From: Branchipolynoe longqiensis
Taxonomy: Eukaryota > Annelida > Polychaeta > Phyllodocida > Polynoidae
Direction of reading: 5' to 3'
Assembly (NCBI GenBank): GCA_030323885.1
Contig: CM059197.1
Location: 31,586,209 to 31,650,208 of the forward strand
DNA length: 64,000 nt
A model generated the notes under the pieces. The model saw only the letters and a list, made by a program, of their open reading frames with translations. It was not told where the DNA came from and made no database searches. The translations under genes were made by a program, and so were the position numbers. Below, piece by piece: positions 30,490 to 42,013 of this stretch. The first letter of the stretch is position 1. Each line of letters opens with the position of its first letter.

Positions 30490-31130
30490 AGGCCTTGTCA
30501 CATTACGACGCATCTCGCAAGTGCGTGGCCAATGTGTAAAATCACTTTTTTACATCGAGAAGTGTCAAACTTTTCGGCATGCGGCGCAAAGTTGGATGTA
30601 TACATAGCATATGACCAACGCATGGCTAACGTGCTTCCGGGTGAAAAATGCTTGAATTACGCTCCTGGTACGTTCACAGAATGCCGGTGAGCATTATATA
30701 CATTACTCGATCGCCAGAACTATGCCTCATACGTTACATACGGCAAGACACGCTGGAGAAACGCTAAACGTACTTTAGACGTACGTTATCCATATGTTGT
30801 CACTACGCAGACTGTACGTTCCCACTGCCTTTAATGTAGGTCAACGTAGTGAACATTTGTCTAACGTACGTCTGACTATGCCTAACGTATACATAACGTA
30901 CTGCTGACATAAAATCCACACGTTGTTGTACGTCAAAAGTTTTGTGCATGCACAAAACCTTGCCAGCCCCGACGCACGATGCCGTATCTCAATGAAATTG
31001 TACGTGCATTGACGTATACCAAAGAGCACCCAACGGATGCGTAACGCATAACGACATATCCCGACGTAGCGGCCAAAAATCACATATGTTGGCGTACATT
31101 GGTGCGATGTGTCATAATGTGACAGCCCCT
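30490..31130 (+). mobile_element. Foldback MITE family P, copy 3 (complete)
   Basis: Ends AGGCCTTGTCACATTACGAC and the inverse GATGTGTCATAATGTGACAG, then CCCCT; TTA duplication (30487-30489, 31131-31133). Interior built of AACGTACG-like words. Perfect palindrome GTTTTGTGCATGCACAAAAC at 30939-30958. Confidence 0.82.
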
Positions 31131-31323
31131 TTAAAGACTTGAAACACAAAATAAGTGGAGATATGCAGATCTACATATGTGGTATATAATAGATATGCAT
31201 CTACATATGTGGTATATAATAGAACATTATATGAATATTATTTGTCGAAGTCACGTGTAACTCTAAGCAACCACTTTAGGTGGCTCGGCATGTTGGAGTC
31301 GCCCGGGGACATATAATAGTTCA

Positions 31324-31655
31324 GGGGCAGGACGTAGCTCAGGCGGTAGAGTGTCCACCTGTGAAGGTGTCGGTTATCCTATCGATCCTGCTCAGTGGAA
31401 CCATATGCAGTTTGGGTTATTTTCCGTGCCAACCAGTGGTCCACTACTGGTTCATCAAATGCTGTGGTATGCGATGTACTGTCTGTGGGAAAGTGCATAT
31501 AAAATGGAATGAATAGCCTATGTGGCAGCAGCACGCTACTTCCAAAGAAATATGTCAGAAAGACCACATGTTTGACGTCCAATAGTCGATGATATGAATA
31601 TCAATGTGCCCTAGGTGTCGCTAAATAAAAAGGTGTCGCTAAATAAAAAGTGAAA
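31324..31655 (+). mobile_element. SINE family E, full length
   Basis: tRNA-like head GACGTAGCTCAGGCGGTAGA, body (CCACTACTGGTTCATCAAAT; CTGTCTGTGGGAAAGTGCAT; TTTGACGTCCAATAGTCGAT), tail GGTGTCGCTAAATAAAA repeated twice. Resembles a SINE type common in molluscs (recollection, not searched). Confidence 0.85.
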
Positions 31656-31973
31656 CAAAATTAATTTTTAAAAAGGGGGCATGTGGTTAGCCGCCAAGTA
31701 GACAAACCCCCTCGTGAGTGGCTCACACATAAGCGAGCGCTTTCCTAGTTATCGGGCCAATTCTCCAAGAAATTTAATTTCATTGTATATGGCTAGGGGG
31801 TTTGGCTACTCAGCAGCAAAGAAAACGCACCAAGGAGGCTCCAACAAGCTTAACCTGGGCGGGCGCCGTACGGTGACTTCGATAAATAATATTCATATAA
31901 TCTTCTACATTACACACCACGATAATCCCACTGTCAATATCATCTGTAATAAAGAGACAGCCAACCACAACCA

Positions 31974-32056
31974 TTGCACTGTCACAAGTTGGTACTCGTA
32001 CTGATATGACCTTAGATGTTGCCAGGACGTAATTCTCCAACAAGCAACCACCAACC
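31974..32056 (+). repeat. SINE family 1 tail fragment
   Basis: GCACTGTCACAAGTTGGTAC through GTTGCCAGGACGTAATTCTC and CCAACC. 31656-31973 before it has no recognisable feature. Confidence 0.8.
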
Positions 32057-34228
32057 AATAATATAAAGAACCCTGCAGTAGATTACTGAGGGTGGAGAAT
32101 AGGAGGAGCTGAGGTGGGACAACTTCTGATTAATTATACTCGTATAATGCTTACACGGCACATATATATATACATATATGCGTGTATATATACATATATA
32201 TATTAGTAGGTACTCCAAAGTGGGCGTGTACGGTGTCCGCAGCGCGAAATTTGACATATTTTAACCCTTTTAAAAACACTCCAATCTTCACTAATTCTGC
32301 TTGGTTTGAAATGAAATTTATATGAATTTAAAGCGTGTTCTTTTGTCTTTTAAGGTATCTGATTTTTAATTATTATTATCAAATAAATTACAGTCAATGG
32401 ACACTTGTTGGGGGGTACCATCGGCAGCTCTGAGCATGCTCGCCGAGTTTGTTTTCAACCAGTCTGAGCAACTCCCTTCCCTAAAATTGATACCTTGGTG
32501 AGTACAGTGACCTGAGCTAAAAATAACCACCAATGAAAGACAGAGAAGAAACTAGGCTTCATTAGCATATCAAGCATGGGTATTTTTGAGTGGGAAATTT
32601 GATTGAACTGAAGGAGTGAAAACATTAAGACATTAATCCTCCTTGAAAATTGATCAGGATCGTTTTGAAAATTATATCATCAAAAAGCTTAAGTCTTCCT
32701 CTCCCTAACCAGAACAATATTTGGTTGAGATTTATATCATGTGCATCAAGGTTGGTCTGAGAAGTAACTGCTGCAAGAATGTGGCTATTGTCAGCTCGCG
32801 ATGCCTAAAAGTGAATGTTGTCTTTCTTTCTCTGATCAGTTAGAAAATGATGCCATTATGTAGAGCTTTTAATTCTGGTTATTTTGGTATAAACATTGCA
32901 GTGATAGGACAATTAGAATGGGAGTTATGCTATTTTTCTTAATTTTATTGTCAGCTGCCTATGCCTAAAAGTGAATGTTGGCTTTCTTTCTCTGATCAGT
33001 TAGAAAATGATGTCCTCATGTAGAGCTTTTGATTCTGGCTATTTTTGTATAAAGATTGCTGTGATAGGACAATTAGAATGGGAGTTATGCTATTTTTCTT
33101 TATTTTACTGAATTTATTATTGGTGGTTGCTGGAAATTAAGGAATTTAGCAAGTTTGACATGAAATTTCAGAAAGAATACTAACAGTGATGGTCTGTAAA
33201 AAATTGAGCTTCTTAGTTGTACTATAGAGAATGAGATTCTTTAATATTGGATAGATCATATGCAAAATAACTTCCAGGTGGGACCCTAAAACCAAGATTT
33301 GGCTAATTTGGAAATGTGCACAAATTGGGGAAAAAAAATCAATCTTTAAACACTCATAACTTTGCAGCTATTCAATCGATCTAAATGATTTTTATATCAT
33401 TGAGATCTATACAGATATATAACTTGTAATACTGACCTGTGGAAAATAGAAATCACTTTGGAGTACCTAATATTAGCTTATGCCATTGCAAAATCTGCAA
33501 GAATACAATGTTTCAGCACATATAGCATTTCGGCAACACACCGGGCATGCGCGTGGGGAGTGGCCTAGACCAGATAAGGTGTTGCTCATATCTAACACAT
33601 AGACCAGATAAGCTGATAAGGTGTTGCTCATATCTAACACATAATCAACTCCCCTTCATAATTAGATCAAACGCATGCTACATGCCCAGCAGACTCCCCT
33701 AATCCCCCACACCTACACCCACACCCACACCCAGAAGGGGTCCGCGGCAAAAGGGCATGGATAAAAGAACTCTTATTGACAGGAAGGGCATTGCAGATTG
33801 CTGATCAAGCAGTTTCATGGTCAGCCATAGATAAGGCAGGAGGCAGACCCTCAAAGAAGCGTCTTCTTCCCGATGTACAGAGAGTCTATTTATAGATTGT
33901 TCAGACAGGATACCAGAAGATTCTCTGCTGAAAACTCGATGCCTTCTACGAAATCTAATAATAAATCACCAACCTTTACACAATTATCAACTTGAGTTCC
34001 CTTCTAAAGCATTATACCTGAATGAAATAATGTGATATTTTAATACTAATAGTAATGGCACACACCAGTAATAATAATAATGTTATTTTGAAGTATTAAG
34101 CAATGAACAACATTAAACAATTGAGGTAATTAAAATGGAATTTGTTGAGATTTTGTACGTCATGGAGCCCAATTGAAGCTACAATGCCAAGTCCATCATA
34201 AAATGGTCAATTAATGAATAAGGACGTC
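32057..34228. other. Long AT-rich unique region
   Basis: The largest stretch with few repeats. It has a TATATATACATATA tract (32162-32205) and a 160 bp tandem duplication (32788-33107). No open frame has a recognisable domain. The lack of transposon debris is notable here, and it could hold non-coding exons or regulatory DNA, but nothing in the sequence proves that. Confidence 0.5.
32788..33107 (+). repeat. 160 bp tandem duplication
   Basis: Two units (offset exactly 160) share ATGCCTAAAAGTGAATGTTG, TTTCTTTCTCTGATCAGTTA and ACAATTAGAATGGGAGTTAT, with scattered substitutions. Confidence 0.85.
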
Positions 34229-34231
34229 CAG

Positions 34232-34985
34232 GGGCCGTATGCACCAATCGGTGATAGGGCCTTAACCGCGGCTAGGCTAGCTCTACACGGTTAAATGTGA
34301 GAAATCGGTATGCACCAATCGGTGCCAGCGCTAACCGCCGACCGTAGCCTAGGCTAAGCTAAATCACTTTCAAATCAGGTTTTACTGCTAGCCGGGGCGG
34401 TTAGTGTGCGTGTATGGATGTCAATCTATTCAATGCGATCATATTTAACAGAATTACATACGCAATAAGTGAAATTTGATCAATTTAACCCTAAATTCGA
34501 AGCGTTATTAAGGCTACTGCCGCATTGGTGGCGATATTAATAGTTATATTTTCGAATCGACGAAGGTACAGTAAACAAACCGCCGCCGCCGCCAGTATGG
34601 AAAGGGACGTCGATGCGACGGCTGCGGCGATTTGTTTACTTTACGTTCGTCGATTCGAAAATATAACTATTAATATCGCCGCCAATGCGGCGGTAGCCTT
34701 AATAACGCTTCGAATTTAGGGTTAAATTGATCAAATTTCACTTATTGCGTATGTAATTCTGTTAAATATGGTCGCATTCAATATATTTAAGCCGAATATA
34801 TGGGTACAGACGGAGAGGGATTTCCCAAATATATAAATAAACTCAAGGTTAGCTATCCGCGGTGGCTAAAACATTGGTGCATACCGATTCACACATTTCT
34901 CAACCCCCCCGCTACCCTGAGGTAGCTAACCGGGGCTAGTGCCTTAACTCCGGCTAAGCCTAACCCCGATTCGTGCATACGGCCC
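34232..34985. mobile_element. Large foldback MITE family F, copy 1
   Basis: Ends GGGCCGTATGCAC and GTGCATACGGCCC, flanked by CAG (34229-34231, 34986-34988). The two halves are long inverses: GCAATAAGTGAAATTTGATC on the left faces GATCAAATTTCACTTATTGC on the right, meeting at a CCGCCGCCGCCGCC core near 34590. No ORF of interest. Confidence 0.8.
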
Positions 34986-35149
34986 CAGAGGATCAGGGGA
35001 AGGTGTGTGCTACGATAGGGAACAGCATACGAAGATTGCACTTCCGTTCAACAAATACAAGGCACAAATGTGATGGAAGTACTGCCAGTCATATATAGTA
35101 CACTAGTGTACAGCTAAGAGACATTAAGCCCGACTGATGGACGCAACTC

Positions 35150-35237
35150 TCACAGCAGAGAGCTAAATGGAGAGTGGCCGTCAAGTAATGAAAGCAGTCT
35201 TTGTTGCATCACAACCGACAGCATGATGATGATGAGT
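35150..35237 (+). repeat. Possible LINE 3' end, copy 1
   Basis: AAATGGAGAGTGGCCGTCAA through GACAGCATGATGATGATGA recurs at 46527-46600 with the same ATGATG tail. Short terminal repeats of this kind are common at RTE-type LINE 3' ends; this is inferred. Confidence 0.4.
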
Positions 35238-35337
35238 GTACAGCTGGTAATTCTGACCTTCTTGTCAAAGGTCACAATGGATTTCAAATTAATAAATCCT
35301 GATTTACCGACCCAGATATATATATATTTTTTGTCTT

Positions 35338-35565
35338 GGTGGTACATTAGTTGTTTAAGCAGGGGACATTTCAAACGTGGACGATTGGTCTTCCTCATTC
35401 CACTGCTCCTTGCCCTATCCTAATAATGCTGAGTGCCTGGCTAGGAAGCGACAAGTATCAATTCTTAAGTCATTGGTTTGATTTGACCAGGGTTTGAACC
35501 AACGATCTACCAACACAGGAGACAGACACTCTAACTCATTCGGCCATCCCATCTGGTTTATATTA
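35338..35565 (-). mobile_element. SINE family 1, alternate tail, Leu/Ser-type head
   Basis: ACATTAGTTGTTTAAGCAGG, GGACGATTGGTCTTCCTCAT, body, then head ending CATTCGGCCATCCCATCTGG. The best complete example of the alternate-tail form. Confidence 0.85.
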
Positions 35566-36041
35566 AGTTCCAAATAACACAGGTTTGGTGGTGATATGGG
35601 GGCAGGTTATTAATAACACGAACCCATGACATGGTTAAACACAACACACGCAGGACACCATCAATAATAGAAATTCAACAGTTTTAAACAAATTTAAGCC
35701 AATCATTTACATCTTCCTCAAAATTAAAAGTTTCCTGGGAGTTATTCATTACAATCGTGTCGCCATGGATTTCCTCATTCTAACGCAAGCTAGGGGCCTG
35801 CGTTTGTTTAATTGCCTTACCATCATTTCAATATTAAAGGATTGGGAGTGTTTGAGTAGAACTTAGAAGTTACCCCGCACCACTGAGGATAGTTGACGAA
35901 GTAATTATAATCTGTGGAAATGTGTATTAACTCGTCAGTTATAATCTCCTAAACATTTGAATACTAAGATTTATTATTAGCTACTTAATAGTAGCTCAAT
36001 TGATATGTTGCCGACAACTATTGTAAAAAAACTAACAATTA
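35566..36041. other. Unassigned AT-rich DNA
   Basis: No gene, SINE or tandem repeat recognised. Confidence 0.5.
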
Positions 36042-36044
36042 TCA

Positions 36045-36806
36045 ATAGACTACATCACGGTTCCAGCGGCGCGGTGCATTGTGGGATGCGTCAGAGCAAA
36101 ACAAAACTGCGAGAAGCACATGGCACATGCTAATACACTGGGTGCAGCTATGGAATGTGCTAGTTTCAGCTCATCTCAGCTCTTGTTTGAAACATAGAAT
36201 ACCAACTAAACAAATATCTATAATACATTAAGATATTAATCTGTTATCCAACGTTGCATTTACATCAATATAATCAGCACATATTATGCTAGGTGCATTT
36301 AGATTTAGACAAATCTAGGCACTCAGACTAGTGTTAGAGCCATAGCCAGAGTCAGTTTTATTTATTTTATTCATGTTTTTATTTATATTCTATGGTTAAT
36401 GACATATGTAGAAATAGAAAATGAGTAGGGTTAATCAGATATTGGTTATATATTTCTTTGAAACAAGTTTTTTCTTGACACATTTGAGATTTTAATATTT
36501 AGAACAAGAATTACTTCTGACTAAACAATGGTGATGTAAACATCAGCCTGTAAAGTGACTGAAATTGTATGTTTCTTAGCTCAAAATGCTTAATTATGGA
36601 TAATTGTATCTTAAACATATTCATTACATTATTATATTGCATCCTTCCATCCATGTTTGTGCCAAATTGTTATGTATTTCTATATATTTTGAATAAAATG
36701 CCAGTTTTGCCCTATGCGTATCGGCAAACTCAATGGATGTATGCCTTTGCTTTGCTCCCGGCCCCGTTTTCAGCGCATGCGCAATCGGAACGGTGATGTA
36801 GTCTAT
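36045..36806. mobile_element. Unnamed non-autonomous DNA transposon
   Basis: Ends ATAGACTACATCACGGTTCC and the inverse GGAACGGTGATGTAGTCTAT, with TCA on both sides (36042-36044, 36807-36809). 762 bp, no ORF with a domain, and no second copy in the window. Confidence 0.65.
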
Positions 36807-36809
36807 TCA

Positions 36810-37412
36810 AGATTATTATCGACAGAAAGAAAGCTTTGGTGTCTCTACTGCTGTGTTTATATATAAATATATTAGGTGTTTCCGCCTAATCTATTTTATT
36901 TTAATTTGTTAAGTGACTAATTTTAAGTGGTTAACTTGAGATATATTACTTATTAGAATTGAGAACATGCAAAGGAAATGTTGGTGTGCATAGAAAAATG
37001 CAGGATATCATATGATGCAACAGTAACAGATTAAATTCCATTAGATTAGATCAGATTAGATTAGAGTGTTTGAGCTCTATGCTCAAGATTGATAATAAAT
37101 GATTATGTTAAATTGACTTATTATTATGCATTTTATCTCACGAGAAATATTTAATGATTACGTGTGTATCTAAGTTGGATATGTATGATCAAATCTAAGT
37201 GGGTGTTTTGGATTAGAAAACATTACGCGTTCCTCGGACTATGCGGCTTTAATGTCTAATTATTGCAGCATCCCGAGTATGACTCACATCCTGAGGCTTT
37301 GCACATGGTGACGTATGTTCGACGTATGCTGGTTATCACCCAACACTGCATCTAGAATATCACACACACCCGGTACACCCTCGCCTCTCCACCCGGAGTG
37401 ACAATCAATCAT
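36810..37412. other. Unassigned AT-rich DNA
   Basis: TTAGATTAGATCAGATTAGA reiteration near 37042-37062. A TCGGACTATGCGGCTTTAA word at about 37234 matches one end of MITE family T. Nothing else was seen. Confidence 0.5.
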
Positions 37413-37413
37413 G

Positions 37414-37468
37414 GCTTCTCCTAAAACAGTCAACCAATCTCCATCAGATTGGTTGACCGTTTTAGGAG
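37414..37468. repeat. Strong hairpin
   Basis: CTCCTAAAACAGTCAACCAA plus TCT faces AGA plus TTGGTTGACCGTTTTAGGAG across a five-base loop; one mismatch in about 23 pairs. Confidence 0.9.
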
Positions 37469-37603
37469 TGAAGCATGCCGGTACTCCACCCACCCATGAG
37501 TGTGTGTGGGGGGTAGGGGGGGGGGGTAGGAGCAGGACACTACAGAGATTATTACACGCGATAGTGATAAGACTATCCAAAATATATATATTTACATATA
37601 TAT

Positions 37604-37943
37604 GTACGAGACAGGATGACCGAATGAGTTGAGCGTTTTTGTAGATCATGGATTCGAACTCACAAGTTCAAACCCTGGTCGAGTCAAACCAATAACTTAA
37701 AAATTAATACTTGTCGCTTCCTAGCCGAGCACTCAGCATTATTAGGATATGGCTAGGACTGGTTGGCTCAGTGTAAGGATAATGTGACTGAGTGTGATAT
37801 TAGGTTATGGTGCTGGTGGCCTGATTTCCCAGTGGGGCAGCATTATAAAGTCACCATGAGTGTGCACTGTCACAAGTCAGTACCAGTCCTGATATGACCT
37901 TAGATGTTGCCAGGACGTAAAACCCCAACATCCAACCAACCAT
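37604..37943 (+). mobile_element. SINE family 1, Leu/Ser-type head
   Basis: ACGAGACAGGATGACCGAAT, truncated anticodon region, body, tail CCAGGACGTAAAACCCCAAC. (TA)-rich repeats follow at 37944-38013. Confidence 0.85.
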
Positions 37944-37974
37944 ATATATGTATATGTATGTATGTATATATATG

Positions 37975-38008
<34 letters not shown>

Positions 38009-38013
38009 TATCA
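37944..38013. repeat. TATATG/TA microsatellite
   Basis: TATATATGTATATGTATGTA run after the SINE tail. Confidence 0.9.
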
Positions 38014-38239
38014 CCCCAGGAAGCTACCCGATGCAACCCGCCGCGGGCGTTGAGGCTATGAGAAGACGTCCCCGTAGCAGGAACTTCCGGTCTGCCTCGA
38101 TGTGAGTCGGTCACATTCGGGAGGAACGCTGCGTCACCAGCACGATGCAGGCTACCTTGCACTCCGATGGGTCACGTGACGCCTTCTCATTCAGTAATGA
38201 TGTTTTGGGGATTGAACATTGATACAACCGATACGGTAC

Positions 38240-39550
38240 TTATCATTACGTCACACGTCACATCACCCACCTCACGTCACACTTCATACCACCCACCTCA
38301 CATGTCACACCACCCACCTCACACGCCACACCACCCACCTCACATGCCACACCACCCACCTCACGTCACACCTCATAACACCCACCTGACATGGCACACC
38401 ACCAACCTCATGCATCACACCACCCACCTCATATGTCATACTACCCACCTCATATGTCACACATTCAACCTCATGTCACACCATCAACCTCACACTCCAT
38501 ACCACCCACCTCACATGTCACACCACCAACCTCACATGTCACACCACCAACCTCTCATGTCACACCACTCACCTCACGTCACACCTCATAACACCCACCT
38601 GACATGGCACACCACCAACCTCATACGTCACACCACCCACCTCATATGTCATACTACCCACCTCACATGTCACACATTCAACCTCATGTCACACCATCAA
38701 CCTCACACTCCATACCACCCACCTCACATGTCACACCACCAACCTTACATGTCACACCACCAACCTCTCATGCCACACCACTCACCTCACGTCACACCTC
38801 ATAACACCCACCTGACATGGCACACCACCAACCTCATACGTCACACCACCCACCTCATATGTCATACTACCCACCTCACATGTCACACATTCAACCTCAT
38901 GTCACACCATCAACCTCACACTCCATACCACCCACCTCACATGTCACACATCCAACCTCACATGGCACACCACCCACCTTACATACCACCCACCTCACAT
39001 GTCACACATCCAACCCCACATGCCACACCATCAACTTAACATTTCATACCACCCACCTCACATGTCACACACCCAACCTCACATGTCACACCACCCACCT
39101 CACGTCATACCACCCCCTCACATGTCACGCATCCAACCTCACATGTCACACCATCAACCTCACGTCATACCACCCACCTCACACGTCATACCTCCCACCT
39201 CCTATGTCACACATCCAACCTCACATGGCACACCACCCACCTCACATACCACCCACCTCAAATGTCACACATGCAACCTCACATGCCACACCATCAACGT
39301 AACACCTCATACCACCCCCATCACATGTCACACATCCAATCTCACATGTCACACCACCCACCTCACGTCATACCGCCCCCTCACATGTCACACATCCAAC
39401 CTCACATGTCACACCACCCACCTCACACGTCATACCACCCACCTCACACATCATACCACCCACCTCATATGTCACACATCCAACCTCACGTCACACCATC
39501 CACCTCATACCACACATCACACCACCCACCACCCACCACCCACCTCCAAT
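38240..39550. repeat. CAC-rich satellite with 213 bp higher-order period
   Basis: Basic words CACATGTCACACCACCCACC (about 21-22 bp). Larger blocks recur at an exact 213 base offset (38391, 38604, 38817) starting ACATGGCACACCACCAACCT. Open frames of up to 290 codons here are repeat products with no domain. Confidence 0.93.
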
Positions 39551-40056
39551 AGTAAAAACCTCTCACCACAAAAGACACACAAACCCTTTCCTCACCATCG
39601 CCCTCTGCCGTCAGGCGGCTGTCTACTAGTGCTACCACTGTACCAGGTGCCGTACTCAGCCATCTTCTTCCGTCTGACACTACACAGGTCCCACCTGCAG
39701 CGCCAACTGTTGCCCCACACCTGCAGGCGGAGAGGCGTCCCCCCTCCCCCGCCCCCAAACACCACCATGACAGCTGGCACCGCCTTGATGCAATCCATAT
39801 TTAAGCGGGCCATGGGCCATCCCTGCGCGGGGCAATATGGCATCAGCCTGCGAAGTGTCTGAGGGCGGCGGAGGGCCAGGGGTAATGGGGAGCAGGAGAC
39901 GTGGGTGCTGGAGAGTGCAACTAGTTCGGGGGGAGGGGGGAGAGGGGTAGGTGTAGTAGACACACATACTCGATGAGAGAACATGATTATTTCACTCAGT
40001 TATAAATCTGGCTTTAGAGAAATGCACGAAAACGTATTGAAAGAAACTAAGATGAT
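39551..40056. other. Unassigned DNA
   Basis: GC-rich sequence with no recognisable gene. The open frames enter from the satellite and have no domain. Confidence 0.5.
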
Positions 40057-40352
40057 ATTCCCGGTCGAGTCAAATTAATGACGTACACAATTTATACTTG
40101 CCGCTTCCTAGCCAAGGCACTCAATGTTATTAGGATAGGGCAAGGACTGGTTAGCTTAGTGTCAGGATAATGTGACTGAGTGGGATATCAGGGCATGGTG
40201 CTTGTGGCCTGATGTCATGGTACTGGCGGCCTGGTCTCCCAGTGGGGCAGCATTGTAAAGTCGCCATGAGTGCCCACTGTGACAAATCGGCACCCATTCT
40301 GATATTACCTTAGAAGTTGCCAGGATGTAATACCCCAACAATGAACAACTTG
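40057..40352 (+). mobile_element. SINE family 1, head lost
   Basis: GGTCGAGTCAAATTAATGAC, body with a short internal duplication (TGATGTCATGGTACTGGCGG), tail GCCAGGATGTAATACCCCAA. A separate head remnant (GGGATGACCGAATGAGTAGA) lies at 40370-40390. Confidence 0.8.
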
Positions 40353-40444
40353 ACTAAGACCTGCACCAAATGGGATGACCGAATGAGTAGAGCGCCAGCC
40401 ACTCGTCCTCTTTCCTCCCACCAACTGTACCCTCCCATTCAGCC

Positions 40445-40545
40445 CCATAATACCCTTCTCCCACTAACACTCACAATGCCCTTCTCCCACTAACACCCAC
40501 AATGCCCTTCTCCCACTAACACCCACAATGCCCTTCTCCACTTAA
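40445..40545. repeat. 26 bp minisatellite
   Basis: About four units of ACACCCACAATGCCCTTCTC plus CCACTA. Confidence 0.9.
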
Positions 40546-41157
40546 ACTCATAGTGTCCCTCCCTACTTTCCAGTATTAGCATTGCCTCGCCCGTGCTTAC
40601 ACTATACAGCTTTTGAGGACACAACAAAGAATATGTTCGCCTTCACCACGTGATCACGTGACATCACACACGTCTCGTGTGCGATCTCGAGAGAGTTACT
40701 CAGCTCGCCACGACAGAGGACTACAAAAGGTAGTCGTGAAGCAGTGTAGTCACGGAGTAGGTGCAGTGGAGGCGGCTTTAATGGCACATTGCACAGTTGG
40801 TCGGGGTTCTGGTGGTGTGTAGGTGTGGGTGCGAAACTACAAGCTTTCTGTCCGATAACAATGAGCATAACATGAGCTACTCTTAGCACGTTGCAAGCAT
40901 ATAAGATACACGCTAATTGAACTTTGAAGATCACTTTTATGCAAATTTAAAATACTATATTTAGGCATTCCTTTAGTAAACGGAGTTAAAATTATATGTT
41001 GAATAATTGATGATCTTTTTACACCTTTCCGGCAGCAAAGGCCATATAGACGGCAACAATTCGTAGAGAAGTGCCTAGATTTGAATGGTTTACAGACTAG
41101 TGCCCTTATCACCACCCCTAGCTTGCTATTGCTCTTCCTCTATTCAGCCAACATGTC
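40546..41157. other. Unassigned DNA
   Basis: No gene or repeat recognised; CACGTGATCACGTG, a palindromic word, lies at 40647-40660. Confidence 0.5.
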
Positions 41158-41160
41158 TAA

Positions 41161-42013
41161 AGGCCCTGTCACATTACGACGCTTCTGCCGGCGCGCCGGC
41201 AACGCACAAAATATTTGCAACCCGTCGAGAAACGTCGAACTTTTCGGCGCTTTGGGAGAAAGTTTGACGCGGCGCAGCGTGTTAGTGGCGTGTTGGAGGC
41301 GCGTTATTGGCGCGTTATTGGCGCGTTATTGGCGCGTTATTGGCGCGTTAGTAGCGTGTTATTGGCGCGTTGTCGGCGCCCTGGTGGCGCGCTATCGGCG
41401 CGTTTACAGCGTGGAGGGAGCGCGTTGGTATCGTGTTAGTATTGCGTCAACCCGTACATACCCGCCAGCAACACGTTAGGACGCGCCCGCAGCGCGTCCA
41501 CAGCGCGTCCACAGCGCGCGGCCAACGCATCCAGGCGCGCCGGCAACACGTCCAACGCGCCGAGAAACGCTGGAGCAACGCCAATGGCATGCCCACAACA
41601 CGTCGATGGGACGTTCCCGACGCGCCGACGGAACGCTCCCATTTTTGGGGAAAAAGAGCCAACGTTAACCAACATTGATCAACGTCCTGCCAGCGTTCCG
41701 CCGGCGCGCCGCCAACGCGTGTCGACGTGTTGCTAACGCGTCCGTAACGCGCCCTCCAACCCGTTGGCGCGCGTCGCCGCGCGTCCAAAGTTTTGTGCAT
41801 GCACAAAACCTCGACGCGCCGCGCCGCGCACCGACGCGCGCCGACGTTTCCATTCACACGTTGCTATGTACCGACGCGCCGGTAACGCGCCGGTAACGCG
41901 CCGGCAACGCGCCGGCAACGTACCGGACGTGTACCGACGTTTTGAACAAAAACCAGACCCGTCGGCACGCGTCGAAGCGCGTTGGTGAGAAACGTCGTAG
42001 TGTGACAGGGCCT
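41161..42013 (+). mobile_element. Foldback MITE family P, copy 4, GC-rich interior
   Basis: Ends AGGCCCTGTCACATTACGAC and the inverse GTCGTAGTGTGACAGGGCCT; TAA on both sides (41158-41160, 42014-42016). Collinear landmarks with copy 30490 (GTCGAACTTTTCGGC, AAAGTTTGACG, palindrome GTTTTGTGCATGCACAAAAC at 41790-41809), but the interior is filled with GGCGCGTTATT and CGCGCCGGCAACG words. Open frames here arise from this low complexity. Confidence 0.85.

Noticed and set aside
38167..39862. Long histidine/proline/threonine-rich open frames
   Set aside because: They are translations of the CAC satellite with its 213 bp period; several frames are open at once.
41161..42013. Arginine/alanine-rich open frames
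   Set aside because: They come from the CpG-rich low-complexity interior of a foldback MITE; frames are open on both strands.
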